Shown one piece after another: positions 17,397-26,381 of a stretch of DNA of 64,000 nucleotides. The stretch spans positions 1 through 64,000 of the forward strand of contig CBFDDF010000002.1 of assembly GCA_965603495.1 (NCBI GenBank), given 5' to 3'. The translations under genes and the position numbers were made by a program. The stretch comes from Thiomicrorhabdus sp965603495. GTDB taxonomy: Bacteria > Pseudomonadota > Gammaproteobacteria > Thiomicrospirales > Thiomicrospiraceae. The notes under the pieces are model-generated. The model worked only from the letters and a program-made list of their open reading frames with translations. It had not been told where the DNA came from and did no database searches. How positions within the stretch are numbered: position 1 is the first letter of the stretch; each line of letters begins with the position of its first letter.

Positions 17397-17427
17397 TTAG
17401 TATTCAACTTATTCAAAGGTGAAGTGT

Positions 17428-18426
17428 ATGAATCCTTTAAAGTGGCCAACGATAGAGCCGTTTTATAAACTGGCAATAGGTGAAGATCGTAGAGGTCAGC
17501 TTAACGCGATTGTTAAGATGGTCGGTCTGCCTTTAGCGGGTATTTTTATCTTCTTGCTTATCTGGCAAGGAGCCGCATCCCATATCAATACTTCTTTGGG
17601 ACAATTTCCGGGGCCTCAGCAGACGTATGAACAGTTTATTTCTTTAGTAGACGAAGCTAAGGCAGCCTCTATCAAAGAAGAGAAGTTCTATGAAAGACAA
17701 GAACTACGTAATGAGAAAAAACTGGCAGCCAACCCAGATGCCGAAATTAAAATACGTGACTACACTGGTCCACCAACGTTCTTTGATCAAATTGGTCGAA
17801 GCCTGGTTACCGTTATCAGTGGTTTTTTACTGGCCTCTTTGATTGCTGTGCCGATTGGTATTGTCATTGGTTTGAGCAGTAACGCTTATGCCGCTTTCAA
17901 TCCTATTATTCAAATATTTAAACCGGTCTCTCCGTTAGCATGGTTACCTTTAGTCACTATGGTGGTCTCGGCAGTCTATGTCACGGATGACCCTATGTTT
18001 GATAAGGCGTTCTTAAACTCGATGTTTACGGTTTTACTGTGTTGTCTATGGCCAACCATTATTAATACGGCGGCGGGTGTTGCCACGGTAACTCAAGACC
18101 TTAAGAACGTCAGTCAAGTACTGAGTTTAAATTGGTGGACGCATGTTCGCAAAATTGTATTGCCATGCTCAATTCCTATGATGTTCACGGGTCTACGTAT
18201 CTCTTTTGGTATTGCTTGGATGGTATTGATTGCGGCAGAGATGTTGGCTCAAAACCCTGGTTTAGGTAAGTTTGTTTGGGATGAGTTCCAAAATGGGAGT
18301 TCTAATTCTTTAGGACGCATTATGGTTGCCGTGGTGGTCATCGGTATTGTTGGATTTATTTTAGACCGAGGCATGTTGATGATTCAACAAGCCGTATCTT
18401 GGGATAAGTCAGCAACATTACGCTAG
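17428..18426 (+). CDS. nrtB: nitrate ABC transporter permease
   Basis: An inner-membrane permease of the NrtB/SsuC family. An N-terminal helix (about residues 29-51) is followed by a charged segment of roughly 75 residues, then five hydrophobic helices including the EAA-type loop (around VSQVLSLNWWTHVRKIVLPCSIPMMFTGLR). The frame opens at 17419 with a GTG, but the ATG at 17428 is better placed after AAAGG and gives 332 residues. It lies between nrtA and the ATPase gene nrtC, 28 bases before the latter. Substrate is inferred from the operon. Confidence 0.92.
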   Translation: MNPLKWPTIEPFYKLAIGEDRRGQLNAIVKMVGLPLAGIFIFLLIWQGAASHINTSLGQFPGPQQTYEQFISLVDEAKAASIKEEKFYERQELRNEKKLAANPDAEIKIRDYTGPPTFFDQIGRSLVTVISGFLLASLIAVPIGIVIGLSSNAYAAFNPIIQIFKPVSPLAWLPLVTMVVSAVYVTDDPMFDKAFLNSMFTVLLCCLWPTIINTAAGVATVTQDLKNVSQVLSLNWWTHVRKIVLPCSIPMMFTGLRISFGIAWMVLIAAEMLAQNPGLGKFVWDEFQNGSSNSLGRIMVAVVVIGIVGFILDRGMLMIQQAVSWDKSATLR

Positions 18427-18454
18427 TAAAGTCAGTTGAGTTAGGAGTATTTAA

Positions 18455-19249
18455 ATGTCAGAAGTCCACTTAGAATTAACCAATGTTGGAATTGAGTTTC
18501 CAACACCAAAAGGGCCTTTTAGAGCCCTAAGAGATATTAATTTAAAGATTGATCAAGGGGAGTTTATCTCTTTGATTGGCCACTCAGGTTGTGGTAAATC
18601 AACCGTGTTAAACATTGTTGCTGGCCTTTATGAAGCAACAGAAGGGGGTGCTCTGTTAGATGGTCGTGAAGTGAACTCACCAGGTCCAGAGAGAGCGGTC
18701 GTTTTCCAGAACCACTCTTTATTACCGTGGTTGAGCGCTTATGAAAACGTCGAACTGGCGGTTGATCAGGTCTTTAAAAAGACAAAAACGGCCGCTGAGA
18801 AAAAAGAGTGGATTGAGTACAACTTAAAACTCGTCCATATGGATCATGCGATGGATAAACGTCCCGATGAAATTTCAGGCGGCATGAAACAGCGTGTAGG
18901 GATTGCCAGGGCTTTAGCAATGCAGCCAAAAATCATGCTCATGGATGAGCCATTTGGAGCGCTGGATGCATTGACTCGGGCGCATTTACAAGACTCTTTA
19001 ATGGAGATACAGAAGGAGTTAAATAACACGGTCATTATGATTACCCATGATGTCGATGAAGCCGTATTGTTATCAGATCGAATTGTCATGATGACCAATG
19101 GGCCAAATGCAACAATCGGTGAAATTTTAAAAGTGGACTTACCACACCCAAGAGATCGTTTGGCTTTGGCAGATGATCCAACGTATAACCATTACCGTTC
19201 AGAAGTGCTTCGCTTCTTATATGAAAAGCAGAGGAAGGTAGAGCACTGA
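18455..19249 (+). CDS. nrtC: nitrate ABC transporter ATP-binding protein
   Basis: A 264-residue ATPase. Walker A is GHSGCGKST (about residue 42), the Q-loop FQNHSLLPW, the signature ISGGMKQR, Walker B IMLMDEPFGALD, and the switch histidine is in MITHDVDEA. The length matches NrtD/CmpD: it lacks the extra C-terminal binding-protein-like domain of cyanobacterial NrtC, so one copy probably serves as a homodimer. AGGAG precedes the ATG. It completes the transporter with nrtA and nrtB. Confidence 0.93.
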   Translation: MSEVHLELTNVGIEFPTPKGPFRALRDINLKIDQGEFISLIGHSGCGKSTVLNIVAGLYEATEGGALLDGREVNSPGPERAVVFQNHSLLPWLSAYENVELAVDQVFKKTKTAAEKKEWIEYNLKLVHMDHAMDKRPDEISGGMKQRVGIARALAMQPKIMLMDEPFGALDALTRAHLQDSLMEIQKELNNTVIMITHDVDEAVLLSDRIVMMTNGPNATIGEILKVDLPHPRDRLALADDPTYNHYRSEVLRFLYEKQRKVEH

Positions 19250-19257
19250 TTTTTTTT

Positions 19258-19333
19258 GACTATATTTGGCGTTTTCTTTTTTAAAGGGTTGGGCTAAATG
19301 ACTTGTTCTTAAGTTTTAAACGCCAAAATAGTC
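19258..19333 (+). promoter_or_regulatory. long stem-loop between nrtC and the following membrane protein gene
   Basis: The arm at 19258-19274 (GACTATATTTGGCGTTT) pairs with 19318-19333 (AAACGCCAAAATAGTC) with one bulged base. A smaller ACTT-GTTCTT-AAGT hairpin lies in the loop. It ends about ten bases before the next gene's ribosome site, so it could modulate read-through or translation. Confidence 0.55.
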
Positions 19334-19354
19334 TCTCAATAAGGAGGAGTTTTT

Positions 19355-20212
19355 ATGCAAGAGATGATTACCCTTTATAACCAGAATAAGTCGGAAATAG
19401 AGAAGTTTTTAATTGAAACCATTCGAAATAATGGTCATATCATGCATTACGAATTGGAAGAAATGCAGCAGTTTTTCTCTATTTTTTCTAGCTTAGAGCT
19501 GGTTTATGTCGCAGATAAGTCTTTTAATCAAATCTCCCCAAATATCAAAAGAGACTCCATTGATGAAAGCTCAATAGGTAAAAATAGAACCTATCTAATC
19601 TCAAAAGTTGAAACTAAGGATGAGAGTGTCGCGATTACGACCCCTTATACGAGTTCTGCCACGGGTGAACCCTGCGTCACGTTAATGTACTCCAGTGACG
19701 ATCAATACTTTTTCTTTGATTTTAATATCACTATTTTATTAACGAGGTTTGGTTTTCTTGAACGTCATCCTCTGTTTAACCGTGTGACTAAATACTTCTA
19801 TTTAGCCATTGGTGTTTCACTTATGTTCTTCTCATTGATGTCGATTGGCTATGCCTTTTATGAATATTTGGTTAATGAGCTCTTTGCACCAGCAAACTAC
19901 AGTTTAGAAAGTGTGTTCAAGCCGATTATTGCCCTGACAATGGGATTGGCAATTTTTGATCTAGCTAAAACCTTATTAGAGCGTGAAGTGTTCTTTAAAG
20001 CCTATTCAGATAAGAAAGACGAAAGTAGATTACTGCTTAAGTTTTTGACGGCGATTATTATTGCACTATCCATCGAAGCGCTGATGGTTGTCTTTAAAAT
20101 TGCATTAGATGATCCAACTCAAATGATTTATGCGCTTTATCTGATTGTTGGCGTCTCTTTAATCATCTTGTCACTGTCGGTATACAGTAAGTTCGTGATT
20201 AATGAGAAATAG
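19355..20212 (+). CDS. membrane protein with PDC/Cache-like sensory N-terminus
   Basis: A 285-residue protein I recognise only in outline. Residues 1-145 resemble a PAS/PDC-type sensory domain (FSSLELVYVADKSFNQISPN, GKNRTYLISKVETKDES, TSSATGEPCVTLMYSSDDQYFFFDFNI). Four hydrophobic helices follow at about 148-170, 188-206, 228-248 and 255-278. There is no kinase, GGDEF or methyl-accepting output. A very strong AAGGAGGAG precedes the ATG. Its place directly after nrtC suggests co-expression with nitrate uptake, though a long stem-loop separates them. Function unknown. Confidence 0.75.
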   Translation: MQEMITLYNQNKSEIEKFLIETIRNNGHIMHYELEEMQQFFSIFSSLELVYVADKSFNQISPNIKRDSIDESSIGKNRTYLISKVETKDESVAITTPYTSSATGEPCVTLMYSSDDQYFFFDFNITILLTRFGFLERHPLFNRVTKYFYLAIGVSLMFFSLMSIGYAFYEYLVNELFAPANYSLESVFKPIIALTMGLAIFDLAKTLLEREVFFKAYSDKKDESRLLLKFLTAIIIALSIEALMVVFKIALDDPTQMIYALYLIVGVSLIILSLSVYSKFVINEK

Positions 20213-20409
20213 CTTAAACGTTGATCTGCTAATATTTTAATTTAATACAGGGTTTGCCTTGAGAAGTTTCTTAAACCTTTATACACTGTCGTTACGTAAA
20301 GTACTCATTTAGAGTGTTCGTAAGGCTTTTGGCTTGTTGACGATATTCCGGGTGTTTTATGGATTGTTTTTATCAGGTAATCAAATGGTCAAAATTAGAG
20401 GATAATGAA

Positions 20410-20901
20410 ATGCAAAAAGTTTTAAACACAAAGGTTTCTCGCTTAGTTTCTTACGCGCTATTAAGCAGTGCTGTTGTATTAAGTGCTGGTTGTTCCGGTG
20501 ATACGGAAGAAGCTCAACCTGCTGAAACGGTTTCTGCTCAACAAAATACGATGGATGTTAAGCAACCTGCAGTTGTTGAAGCGCCTAAAGTAGCACTTCA
20601 GCCTGCGCCTGCAGCTGTTGCCGTAGTTGAGGAAAAAGTGGAAGCGGCTACAGAAGTGGTGGCTGCTCCAAGTGGTGAAAAAGCCTATGCGACTTGTGTC
20701 GGTTGTCATGGTGCAAAAGCTGAGGGTGGTCTTGGTCCGCGTTTAAATAATCAAACGCCTGAAGATATTATCGCCAAGCTTGAGAAGTATAAAGCCGGTG
20801 AGCAGATGGGACCTATGACAGGTATGATGGCGCCTATGGCTGCTAGTCTGACGGCTGATGACATGAAAGCAATTGCAGAGTATGTCGTTACTTTAAAATA
20901 A
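20410..20901 (+). CDS. lipoprotein c-type cytochrome
   Basis: A 163-residue protein with a lipobox at LSAGC, an Ala/Pro/Val-rich linker and a C-terminal class I cytochrome c domain. The haem-binding motif is CVGCH. An axial methionine is probably one of those in the Met-rich segment GPMTGMMAPM. The frame opens at 20359, but the ATG at 20410 follows AGAGGA and begins the signal peptide. It should be a membrane-tethered periplasmic electron carrier, of the small c553/c555 type. Position after the nitrate locus may be incidental; a terminator-like stem follows. Confidence 0.88.
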   Translation: MQKVLNTKVSRLVSYALLSSAVVLSAGCSGDTEEAQPAETVSAQQNTMDVKQPAVVEAPKVALQPAPAAVAVVEEKVEAATEVVAAPSGEKAYATCVGCHGAKAEGGLGPRLNNQTPEDIIAKLEKYKAGEQMGPMTGMMAPMAASLTADDMKAIAEYVVTLK

Positions 20902-20921
20902 GCTGATTGTTCTCTATCAAT

Positions 20922-20967
20922 ATGGGTTCTAAAGCGGTCTTAAGGGATTTCTTTAGAGCCCATTTTG
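20922..20967 (+). terminator. terminator-like stem after the cytochrome gene
   Basis: ATGGGTTCTAAAG (20922-20934) pairs with CTTTAGAGCCCAT (20951-20963), one G-T pair, followed by TTTT. Confidence 0.7.
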
Positions 20968-21039
20968 CGTTTGGAGGGCTGAGATATCTAAATATCCATA
21001 CAATTGATGGGTGCCATAATCTAAAGTGAGGCTCGTTTA

Positions 21040-21357
21040 TTAAGAGGTTGCTACAGGAGGCTCGTCAGAGGCTTGGTTTTTTTTGTATTTCCCCCAGTTT
21101 TGACTAGATTTTATGTAGAGCTCTTCTACTTTGGTTCTTGCCCAGGGGGTTTTTCTCAAGAAGGTCAGGCTTGATTTAATACTTGGATCACTTTTAAAAC
21201 AGTTGATGGGGATTAATGTGGCGAGTTTGTCCCAGCCATAATGTTTTTCAAGGCTTGTCACAATCTCCTTTAAAGAGATGCCGTGTAAAGGATCTTTTGG
21301 GTGAACTCTTTCTTGAGCTTCGATGGTTAATTCCGGTTTTTCTGTTGTTTTATTCAT
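21040..21357 (-). CDS. VF530 family (DUF2132) protein
   Basis: A 105-residue protein. The core KDPLHGISLKEIVTSLEKHYGWDKLA, IPINCFKSDPSIKSSLTFLRKTPWAR, VEELY is the VF530/DUF2132 domain, a small helical fold seen in many gammaproteobacteria and thought to bind DNA. The C-terminal tail is Lys-rich. It lies 40 bases downstream of the glycosyltransferase gene on the same strand, so they may be co-transcribed. Role unknown. Confidence 0.88.
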   Translation of the reverse strand: MNKTTEKPELTIEAQERVHPKDPLHGISLKEIVTSLEKHYGWDKLATLIPINCFKSDPSIKSSLTFLRKTPWARTKVEELYIKSSQNWGKYKKNQASDEPPVATS

Positions 21358-21397
21358 ACTGTATTTAGATCCGCATCTGCTTGAGTGACAATTGACG

Positions 21398-22705
21398 TTA
21401 TTCTAGCCTGTTTTTAACTTCTATCCATTGTGCCATATATTGCGTGCTTTTGTGGTGATGGTGGTTTAGCATCGCGCCGATAAAATTAGCCGTTCGGTGC
21501 GCGACTAGATCTGTCGTTAATTCATTGATTTTGTCTAACAAGGGTTGTGGCCTTTCTGGGGTTTGCAAATAGCGATCGGTGACTATTTTATAACCTTGTT
21601 TTTGAGCCTTTTGCCATAATACAGAATCCTGGTATAGCCTTACAGCTTGTTCTGCAAACTCATGAGATTGGTTGGCAATGAGACCACCCCAGGCTTTTGA
21701 GTTTTCCATTTGCATAGATTCACTGCCGATGGAAGTCGTGACATTGGGAGTTCCACAAAGCATTGCTTCAGCAAGCTTGCCTTTAATGCCTGCTCCGAAA
21801 CGTAAAGAGGCTAAACAAACTCTGGCTTGAGAGAGGACGTCAAATGCATTTTCAGCCCACCCCATGACTTTAAATCCTTGTTGAGGATTGTGTAATTGAG
21901 TGGCTTTCTTGGGTGGATATGCACCATAAATATGCAGCTCAGCTTTAGGGAGTTGTTGACGAATTTGTGGCCATATTTCTTGTTTTAGCCATAGCACGGC
22001 ATCCCAATTAGGTTCATGTCTAAAATTACCAATGGCAATGAAATTTTGGCGTTTTTCGAGTGTTTTCAATGGCCTTGTCGGTAGGTTCTCATATAAAAAC
22101 GGCAGATAGATTAATTGTCGAGTAGGGACTTGAAATTGTTGTTGTAGCAACGCCATCTCAAATTCGGAGATCATCAAGGTTACATCACAGCGAAAGATGG
22201 AGGCAATCTCTCGTTTGGCGAGGTCCGAAGCGGCCATCCTCTCAAAAAGTACCTGTGTATTGTGTAACGGAACCTTTTGTAGATCAGTCATTTCAGGTTG
22301 GGTATTCAGATAATCCTTAATCATCTGTTGACGAACTGCTCTCAGGCTATGTAAGTCTTCTGTATTGAGGATTCGAATTGCTTGAGGTGCTTGTTTCTCA
22401 ATACGCCAACCAAATTGTTCTTCCATCATGAAGCGATCAAAAATGACCAGGCCTGGTTGAAGTTGTTGAATAAACAGGTCAAAGCTTTCATTATTCAATT
22501 CAATCAATTGTTCATTAATCCCTAAAACTGATAAATCTGTTCTATGCTCTCCAAGATTGGAGGGACTGGCAAAAGTAATGAGCCAGCCTTGTCTTTGAAA
22601 AAGCTGTATCAACTGCATCATGCGAGTGCCGGCAGCAGAGGAATTAGGCTCAGGCCAGACATAGCCAATGATTAAAAGTGTTTTGTTGGGCGTTTTCGAA
22701 GACAT
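21398..22705 (-). CDS. glycosyltransferase
   Basis: A 435-residue protein with the two-domain layout of GT-B glycosyltransferases. The N-terminal part begins LLIIGYVWPEPNSSAAGTRMMQLIQLF, typical of GT4-like enzymes. The C-terminal half has IGNFRHEPNWDAVLWLKQEIWP, LHIYGAYPP and LRFGAGIKGKLAEAMLCGTPNVTTSIGSE, the nucleotide-sugar binding region. Donor and acceptor cannot be read from sequence, and there is no polysaccharide cluster nearby. It contains an in-frame ACCAGGCCTGGT copy read as Gln-Pro-Gly-Leu-Val. Confidence 0.88.
   Translation of the reverse strand: MSSKTPNKTLLIIGYVWPEPNSSAAGTRMMQLIQLFQRQGWLITFASPSNLGEHRTDLSVLGINEQLIELNNESFDLFIQQLQPGLVIFDRFMMEEQFGWRIEKQAPQAIRILNTEDLHSLRAVRQQMIKDYLNTQPEMTDLQKVPLHNTQVLFERMAASDLAKREIASIFRCDVTLMISEFEMALLQQQFQVPTRQLIYLPFLYENLPTRPLKTLEKRQNFIAIGNFRHEPNWDAVLWLKQEIWPQIRQQLPKAELHIYGAYPPKKATQLHNPQQGFKVMGWAENAFDVLSQARVCLASLRFGAGIKGKLAEAMLCGTPNVTTSIGSESMQMENSKAWGGLIANQSHEFAEQAVRLYQDSVLWQKAQKQGYKIVTDRYLQTPERPQPLLDKINELTTDLVAHRTANFIGAMLNHHHHKSTQYMAQWIEVKNRLE
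22446..22457. repeat. ACCAGGCCTGGT palindrome inside the glycosyltransferase gene
   Basis: Exact copy, read on the minus strand as Pro-Gly-Leu-Val in the protein segment LQPGLVIFDR. Confidence 0.9.
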
Positions 22706-22760
22706 GGTGCTCAGTTTAAATTTGTATGGATTTGAATAAGGTCTATTTTAAATGGCTTCT

Positions 22761-22772
22761 ACCAGGCCTGGT
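22761..22772. repeat. ACCAGGCCTGGT palindrome between divergent genes
   Basis: Exact copy in the 227-base gap between the glycosyltransferase start (22705) and the next plus-strand gene (22933). No terminator is adjacent. Confidence 0.88.
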
Positions 22773-22932
22773 AACTATTCCGGTAACTATTTTATTAAGT
22801 AAGTTGAAAACAAAAAGCCGTTGCACTTGGAATGATATGGTAATGTCTATATTAATAAATATATTCAAAATTCTTAAAGTAATGTATACCGCTAAGTAAG
22901 TGCGCGTTAAATAATAAAATAGGATAAACGTT

Positions 22933-23241
22933 ATGAAAAAACAAATATTAATTACCTTTGGTGCGCTTTTAATCAGTTCTGTCTCTTTGAATGCTCAGGC
23001 AGGCTGGTGGAGTGATGCTTGGGATGATACTAAGGAAACAGCTAGTTCTGTATGGAGCTCCATTACGGATGAAGCGAAAGAGGTTAAGGAAGAGGTGAAA
23101 GAGTCTAGCGAAGAACCTATAGATGATATCAAAAAGCTCGGCGATAAAGAAACCTATACTGAAGCCTGGAAAGATATCAAAGAGAGCGCGAAAAACCCTT
23201 CGGAGCCTAACGTTGATGAGAATGGCATCCCGAAGCAATAG
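22933..23241 (+). CDS. small secreted acidic protein
   Basis: A 102-residue protein with a signal peptide (cleavage after LNAQA, about residue 23). The mature part is rich in Lys, Glu, Asp and Trp (WWSDAWDDTKETASSVWSS, then EVKEEVKESSEEP). The repeated helical pattern resembles small stress or envelope proteins, but I do not recognise a family. AGGA precedes the ATG. It begins a group of three small envelope-protein genes on the plus strand. Confidence 0.75.
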   Translation: MKKQILITFGALLISSVSLNAQAGWWSDAWDDTKETASSVWSSITDEAKEVKEEVKESSEEPIDDIKKLGDKETYTEAWKDIKESAKNPSEPNVDENGIPKQ

Positions 23242-23292
23242 AGCGGCTTTATACAGTCTGGACGTTCATTAGAATATTATAGGAAGAAAAAA

Positions 23293-23604
23293 ATGCAACG
23301 AATGATATGGGTATCACTGAGTATACTGTTAAGCGCAAGCCTTTTGACAGGGTGCGACAAGGTGGCAAACAGTGCAAAAAACCTGCAATCTGATTGGGTC
23401 GGTTTGGATAGAACCGTTGAATTATATAGTTGCATGACGGGTAAGTTGATTAAGGTTTATCAGGGCGATGTGAGAATTAACCCTGAAGATACCGATGGGA
23501 CTTCCATCTTGATTGACGGCAAAAAGGTTCATACGAATTTATGTTTCGTGATTGCCGAAATTGGCGTTAAGGAAGAGGTCATTCCAGGACAGTCTTCAAA
23601 GTAG
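23293..23604 (+). CDS. small lipoprotein
   Basis: A 103-residue protein with a lipobox LLTGC (cysteine about 21), so probably lipid-anchored. Two further cysteines (VELYSCMTG and NLCFV) may form a disulfide. No family recognised. AGGAAG lies ahead of the ATG and the gene starts 52 bases after the previous one, so they may share a transcript. Confidence 0.75.
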   Translation: MQRMIWVSLSILLSASLLTGCDKVANSAKNLQSDWVGLDRTVELYSCMTGKLIKVYQGDVRINPEDTDGTSILIDGKKVHTNLCFVIAEIGVKEEVIPGQSSK

Positions 23605-23751
23605 TCATGGTAGCTTATCTCATTGACTGATTCAGTGTCGGTCTTGATGCAATAAAATCACCTGCGGGTGGTTGAATTTTGATATGATTCTTTCATTCTT
23701 AAAGTAGAGCGAAAAGTAACAATGAAGATGGTTAAATTCAAAGAGTCCTTC

Positions 23752-24168
23752 ATGCAAACATCTGTTAAAACATCATTGTTAGCAATCAGTTTAACGCTGT
23801 TGGCAGGATGTTCTACTGTAACGGGTAGTGTGGATGCGATTGCTCAAGGGGTTGTCAGTTTAGGGGATAAGCTACAATCTGTGACGGGACATGTTCAGGT
23901 TGAGGAAATAGATGAAGAGAACTTTAAGTTATCAGAACTATTCTATGAGCCAGTAACCAGTTTTGACAGTCTTGCCATGCGCGCTAAGGCCAGAGAAGCT
24001 TGTCCTAAAGGCTATACTTACCAGTCTCGTCAGGCTAAGAAAGCAGGTGAGTTTGCTTATACACATGAACAATGTGTCGGCGGAAACTCATGTGGTTATA
24101 TCTTAGAGTGGCGGATTAAATGTGAAGAGGTGCCTTACGAACCGTTTACGTTGTTTGGCAAAACGTAA
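23752..24168 (+). CDS. small lipoprotein with C-terminal cysteine motif
   Basis: The frame is open from 23722, but the ATG at 23752 gives a normal lipoprotein signal (MQTSVKTSLLAISLTLLAGC) and has AAAGAG six bases ahead, so I start there (138 residues). The C-terminal half has four spaced cysteines (EACPKGY, EQCVGGNSCGY, IKCEE), suggesting disulfides in the periplasm. No function recognised. A strong terminator follows. Confidence 0.75.
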   Translation: MQTSVKTSLLAISLTLLAGCSTVTGSVDAIAQGVVSLGDKLQSVTGHVQVEEIDEENFKLSELFYEPVTSFDSLAMRAKAREACPKGYTYQSRQAKKAGEFAYTHEQCVGGNSCGYILEWRIKCEEVPYEPFTLFGKT

Positions 24169-24217
24169 AGTTCAGCACAATGGATTTTAATATCAGACTT
24201 GATTAAGGTCGATAATC

Positions 24218-24254
24218 TAAAAAAGCCACATTATGGACAATGTGGCTTTTTTGT
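24218..24254 (+). terminator. rho-independent terminator
   Basis: AAAAAGCCACATT, loop ATGGAC, AATGTGGCTTTTTT, about 50 bases after the lipoprotein stop. Confidence 0.88.
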
Positions 24255-24307
24255 ATTTGAATTTAAAGCATATACATTAAGAAACAAATAAGAGAAGGTT
24301 TTAGTTT

Positions 24308-25543
24308 ATGGTGATAAAGCATTATATTTGGTTGTTTAGTATCGTCGTGTTTGCTATTTGGCAATCGACGCAGATAGCGCTTTGGCCAGCTGCTTGGCAC
24401 TCATTATTGAGCTATTCACTTTATATAGTCGTGGCAATTGGCGTTTTTATTAGTTTATGGTTGAACCGGATTCAGCCTTTTCTGGTGTTGATGTCGATTG
24501 GACTACTTAATGCGTTATTGACTTATTTTGCAGCACCTTCTGAGATGAATTTAGCGACCGCGGTATTGTTCCCTATTCTGGCTTTTCTGCTGCCGCTGAA
24601 TTTATTGTTGTGGATTTTATTGCCTGAAAAAGGGGTTTACAATAAACGCTTTGATTTGGCTGTGTTTTCGGTTTTTGTCGTACAAGCGGTTGCCGTTTAT
24701 TGGTTAATGACGGATTTGTCTCTACAATGGGTTGAGCCTTTAAGTTTGCGAATTATCGAGGGGTCTCAGTTAGTACAGTTACCGTTTGCGAGCGGTTTAA
24801 TGTTTTTACTGGCTGGTTTTGTACTCTCTTTTAAATTGCGTTATCACCGTTTTAAGGTTCTATATCATGCGGTTGTGGTTGTCTTGCTGTTGATGGCTTA
24901 TGGCCTAAATACGTTTTTTCAGCCGGGAATATTAGCCTGGTTTTCGATGATTTCTGCGGCCATTATTATCCTCTCCGTTATTTTTGATTCCCATCATATT
25001 GCTTATACCGATGAGTTAACCGGTATTCTGGGGCGCCGTGCGCTTTATGAAGCGTTTTTAGGTTTAGGCCGAAAATACAGCATCGCAATGGTCGATATCG
25101 ATCACTTCAAAAGTTTTAATGACACCTATGGGCATGATGTGGGGGATGAAGTCTTGCGCATGGTGGCCTCTATTCTTGATACGGTTTCAGGTGGAAGAGC
25201 TTATCGATATGGGGGAGAGGAGTTTGCTTTAGTATTCGCGGGAAAAACCACGGCAGAATCATTGCCTGAGCTTGAGCGCCTACGCGCTGCAATCGCAGGA
25301 GAGAGTTTGGAATTTGTTGTGAAAGGCAAGCCCGTGCAAACCCAAGTTAAGATTAGTATTGGCGTTGCTGAAAATGATAAAAACTACAAGATACCGGAAG
25401 CTGTTTTGAAATTTGCAGATGAAGGTTTATATAAAGCCAAGAGAGCCGGACGTAATAGAGTGGTTGAAAGCCTTTCTCCTCCCAAGGAAGTTAAACGAAG
25501 CCCTTCTCGACCAGTCGCAAAATCAAGAGCCAAAAGCAAGTAG
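24308..25543 (+). CDS. membrane diguanylate cyclase (GGDEF)
   Basis: A 411-residue enzyme predicted to make cyclic di-GMP from two GTP. The first 230 residues hold about seven hydrophobic helices with no recognised sensor family. The GGDEF domain starts at DELTGILGRRALYEA; its active-site motif is RYGGEEF (GGEEF variant, which is active in the family). VDIDHFKSFNDTYGHDVGDEVL and ADEGLYKAKRAGRN are also typical. I see no RxxD inhibitory site ahead of the motif, so product inhibition is doubtful. The tail is basic. It appears monocistronic. Confidence 0.93.
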   Translation: MVIKHYIWLFSIVVFAIWQSTQIALWPAAWHSLLSYSLYIVVAIGVFISLWLNRIQPFLVLMSIGLLNALLTYFAAPSEMNLATAVLFPILAFLLPLNLLLWILLPEKGVYNKRFDLAVFSVFVVQAVAVYWLMTDLSLQWVEPLSLRIIEGSQLVQLPFASGLMFLLAGFVLSFKLRYHRFKVLYHAVVVVLLLMAYGLNTFFQPGILAWFSMISAAIIILSVIFDSHHIAYTDELTGILGRRALYEAFLGLGRKYSIAMVDIDHFKSFNDTYGHDVGDEVLRMVASILDTVSGGRAYRYGGEEFALVFAGKTTAESLPELERLRAAIAGESLEFVVKGKPVQTQVKISIGVAENDKNYKIPEAVLKFADEGLYKAKRAGRNRVVESLSPPKEVKRSPSRPVAKSRAKSK

Positions 25544-25612
25544 TAAAAACTCAATGTGTAAAATTTCATAATTTAAGTCAGTCTTATAGATAGAAGAAAT
25601 AAGGAAAACATC

Positions 25613-26062
25613 ATGGCAACACAAAGTCCTCTGCCTATTGTCCAAGAGAACAGCGATATTGAAATCGAGTTCCAATTAGCGTTAGTGGATAAAACCATTG
25701 TAGAAGAGACGCCAGAAGGTGAAACGCTTAGATTTACAATCGGCGATGGTACTTTTTTGAATCGTATTGAAGAGATGTTGGTGGGTTTGGAGTTGGGGAC
25801 GACGGCTAAGTTTACTCTGGGGGCTGAACGCGCCTTTGGTTTGTCTGACCCCAATAATTTGCAAACCATGGCACGCAGTGATTTTTCAGCAGATATCGAC
25901 TTGAATCCAGGGCATGTGATTGGCTTTAATACCCCCATGGGAGAAGAGATTCCAGGGACGGTACATGAAGTCGATGGTGATTCAGTGGTGATTGATTTTA
26001 ATCATCCATTAGCGGATGCGACAATCGTGTTCACGGCAACCATTAAGGCAATCCACTCATAA
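25613..26062 (+). CDS. fkpB: FKBP-type peptidyl-prolyl isomerase (SlpA/FkpB-like)
   Basis: A 149-residue cytoplasmic isomerase and chaperone. It has the split FKBP fold of SlyD/SlpA: LRFTIGDGTFLNRIEEMLVGLELG, then an inserted flap (FGLSDPNNLQTMARSDF), then VDGDSVVIDFNHPLADATIVFTATI. The short length and absence of a His-rich tail favour FkpB (SlpA) over SlyD. AAGGA precedes the ATG. In E. coli fkpB sits with lspA and ispH, which are not here. Confidence 0.9.
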   Translation: MATQSPLPIVQENSDIEIEFQLALVDKTIVEETPEGETLRFTIGDGTFLNRIEEMLVGLELGTTAKFTLGAERAFGLSDPNNLQTMARSDFSADIDLNPGHVIGFNTPMGEEIPGTVHEVDGDSVVIDFNHPLADATIVFTATIKAIHS

Positions 26063-26099
26063 GAGCTGTTTAGAGCGCCTAAGTTTTTAATAAAGTTGC

Positions 26100-26381
26100 T
26101 TAATCTTCCGTCGAGTTAGCGCGTTTTTCTTCATGGAATTGGTGCATGTGGCCTTCACTGCAAAAAGTATCTTTACCGTCGTAATAAGCATCAGATTGCG
26201 GTAGGTGTACACCACAATGCGCGCAACGTACCATCGCTTCAGCCGTTTTTCCCTCTGCGGTTTCAGTCGCATCCTCTGCTAGTTTTTTATTTTGTTCACG
26301 AATTTGGATGACTCGATTCAGTGTGAACCGAATTATAAAGAAGACTAAAACAACAAATAGTAAAAAGACAATGGCTCTCAT
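26100..26381 (-). CDS. PP0621 family small membrane protein with zinc-binding cysteines
   Basis: A 93-residue protein with one N-terminal transmembrane helix and a cytoplasmic end holding CAHCGVHLPQSDAY, then FCSEGHMHQF. The Cys-x2-Cys and Cys/His pairs suggest a small zinc ribbon. I recognise the layout from the PP0621 family of uncharacterised gammaproteobacterial proteins. Function unknown. It converges with fkpB. Confidence 0.82.
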   Translation of the reverse strand: MRAIVFLLFVVLVFFIIRFTLNRVIQIREQNKKLAEDATETAEGKTAEAMVRCAHCGVHLPQSDAYYDGKDTFCSEGHMHQFHEEKRANSTED

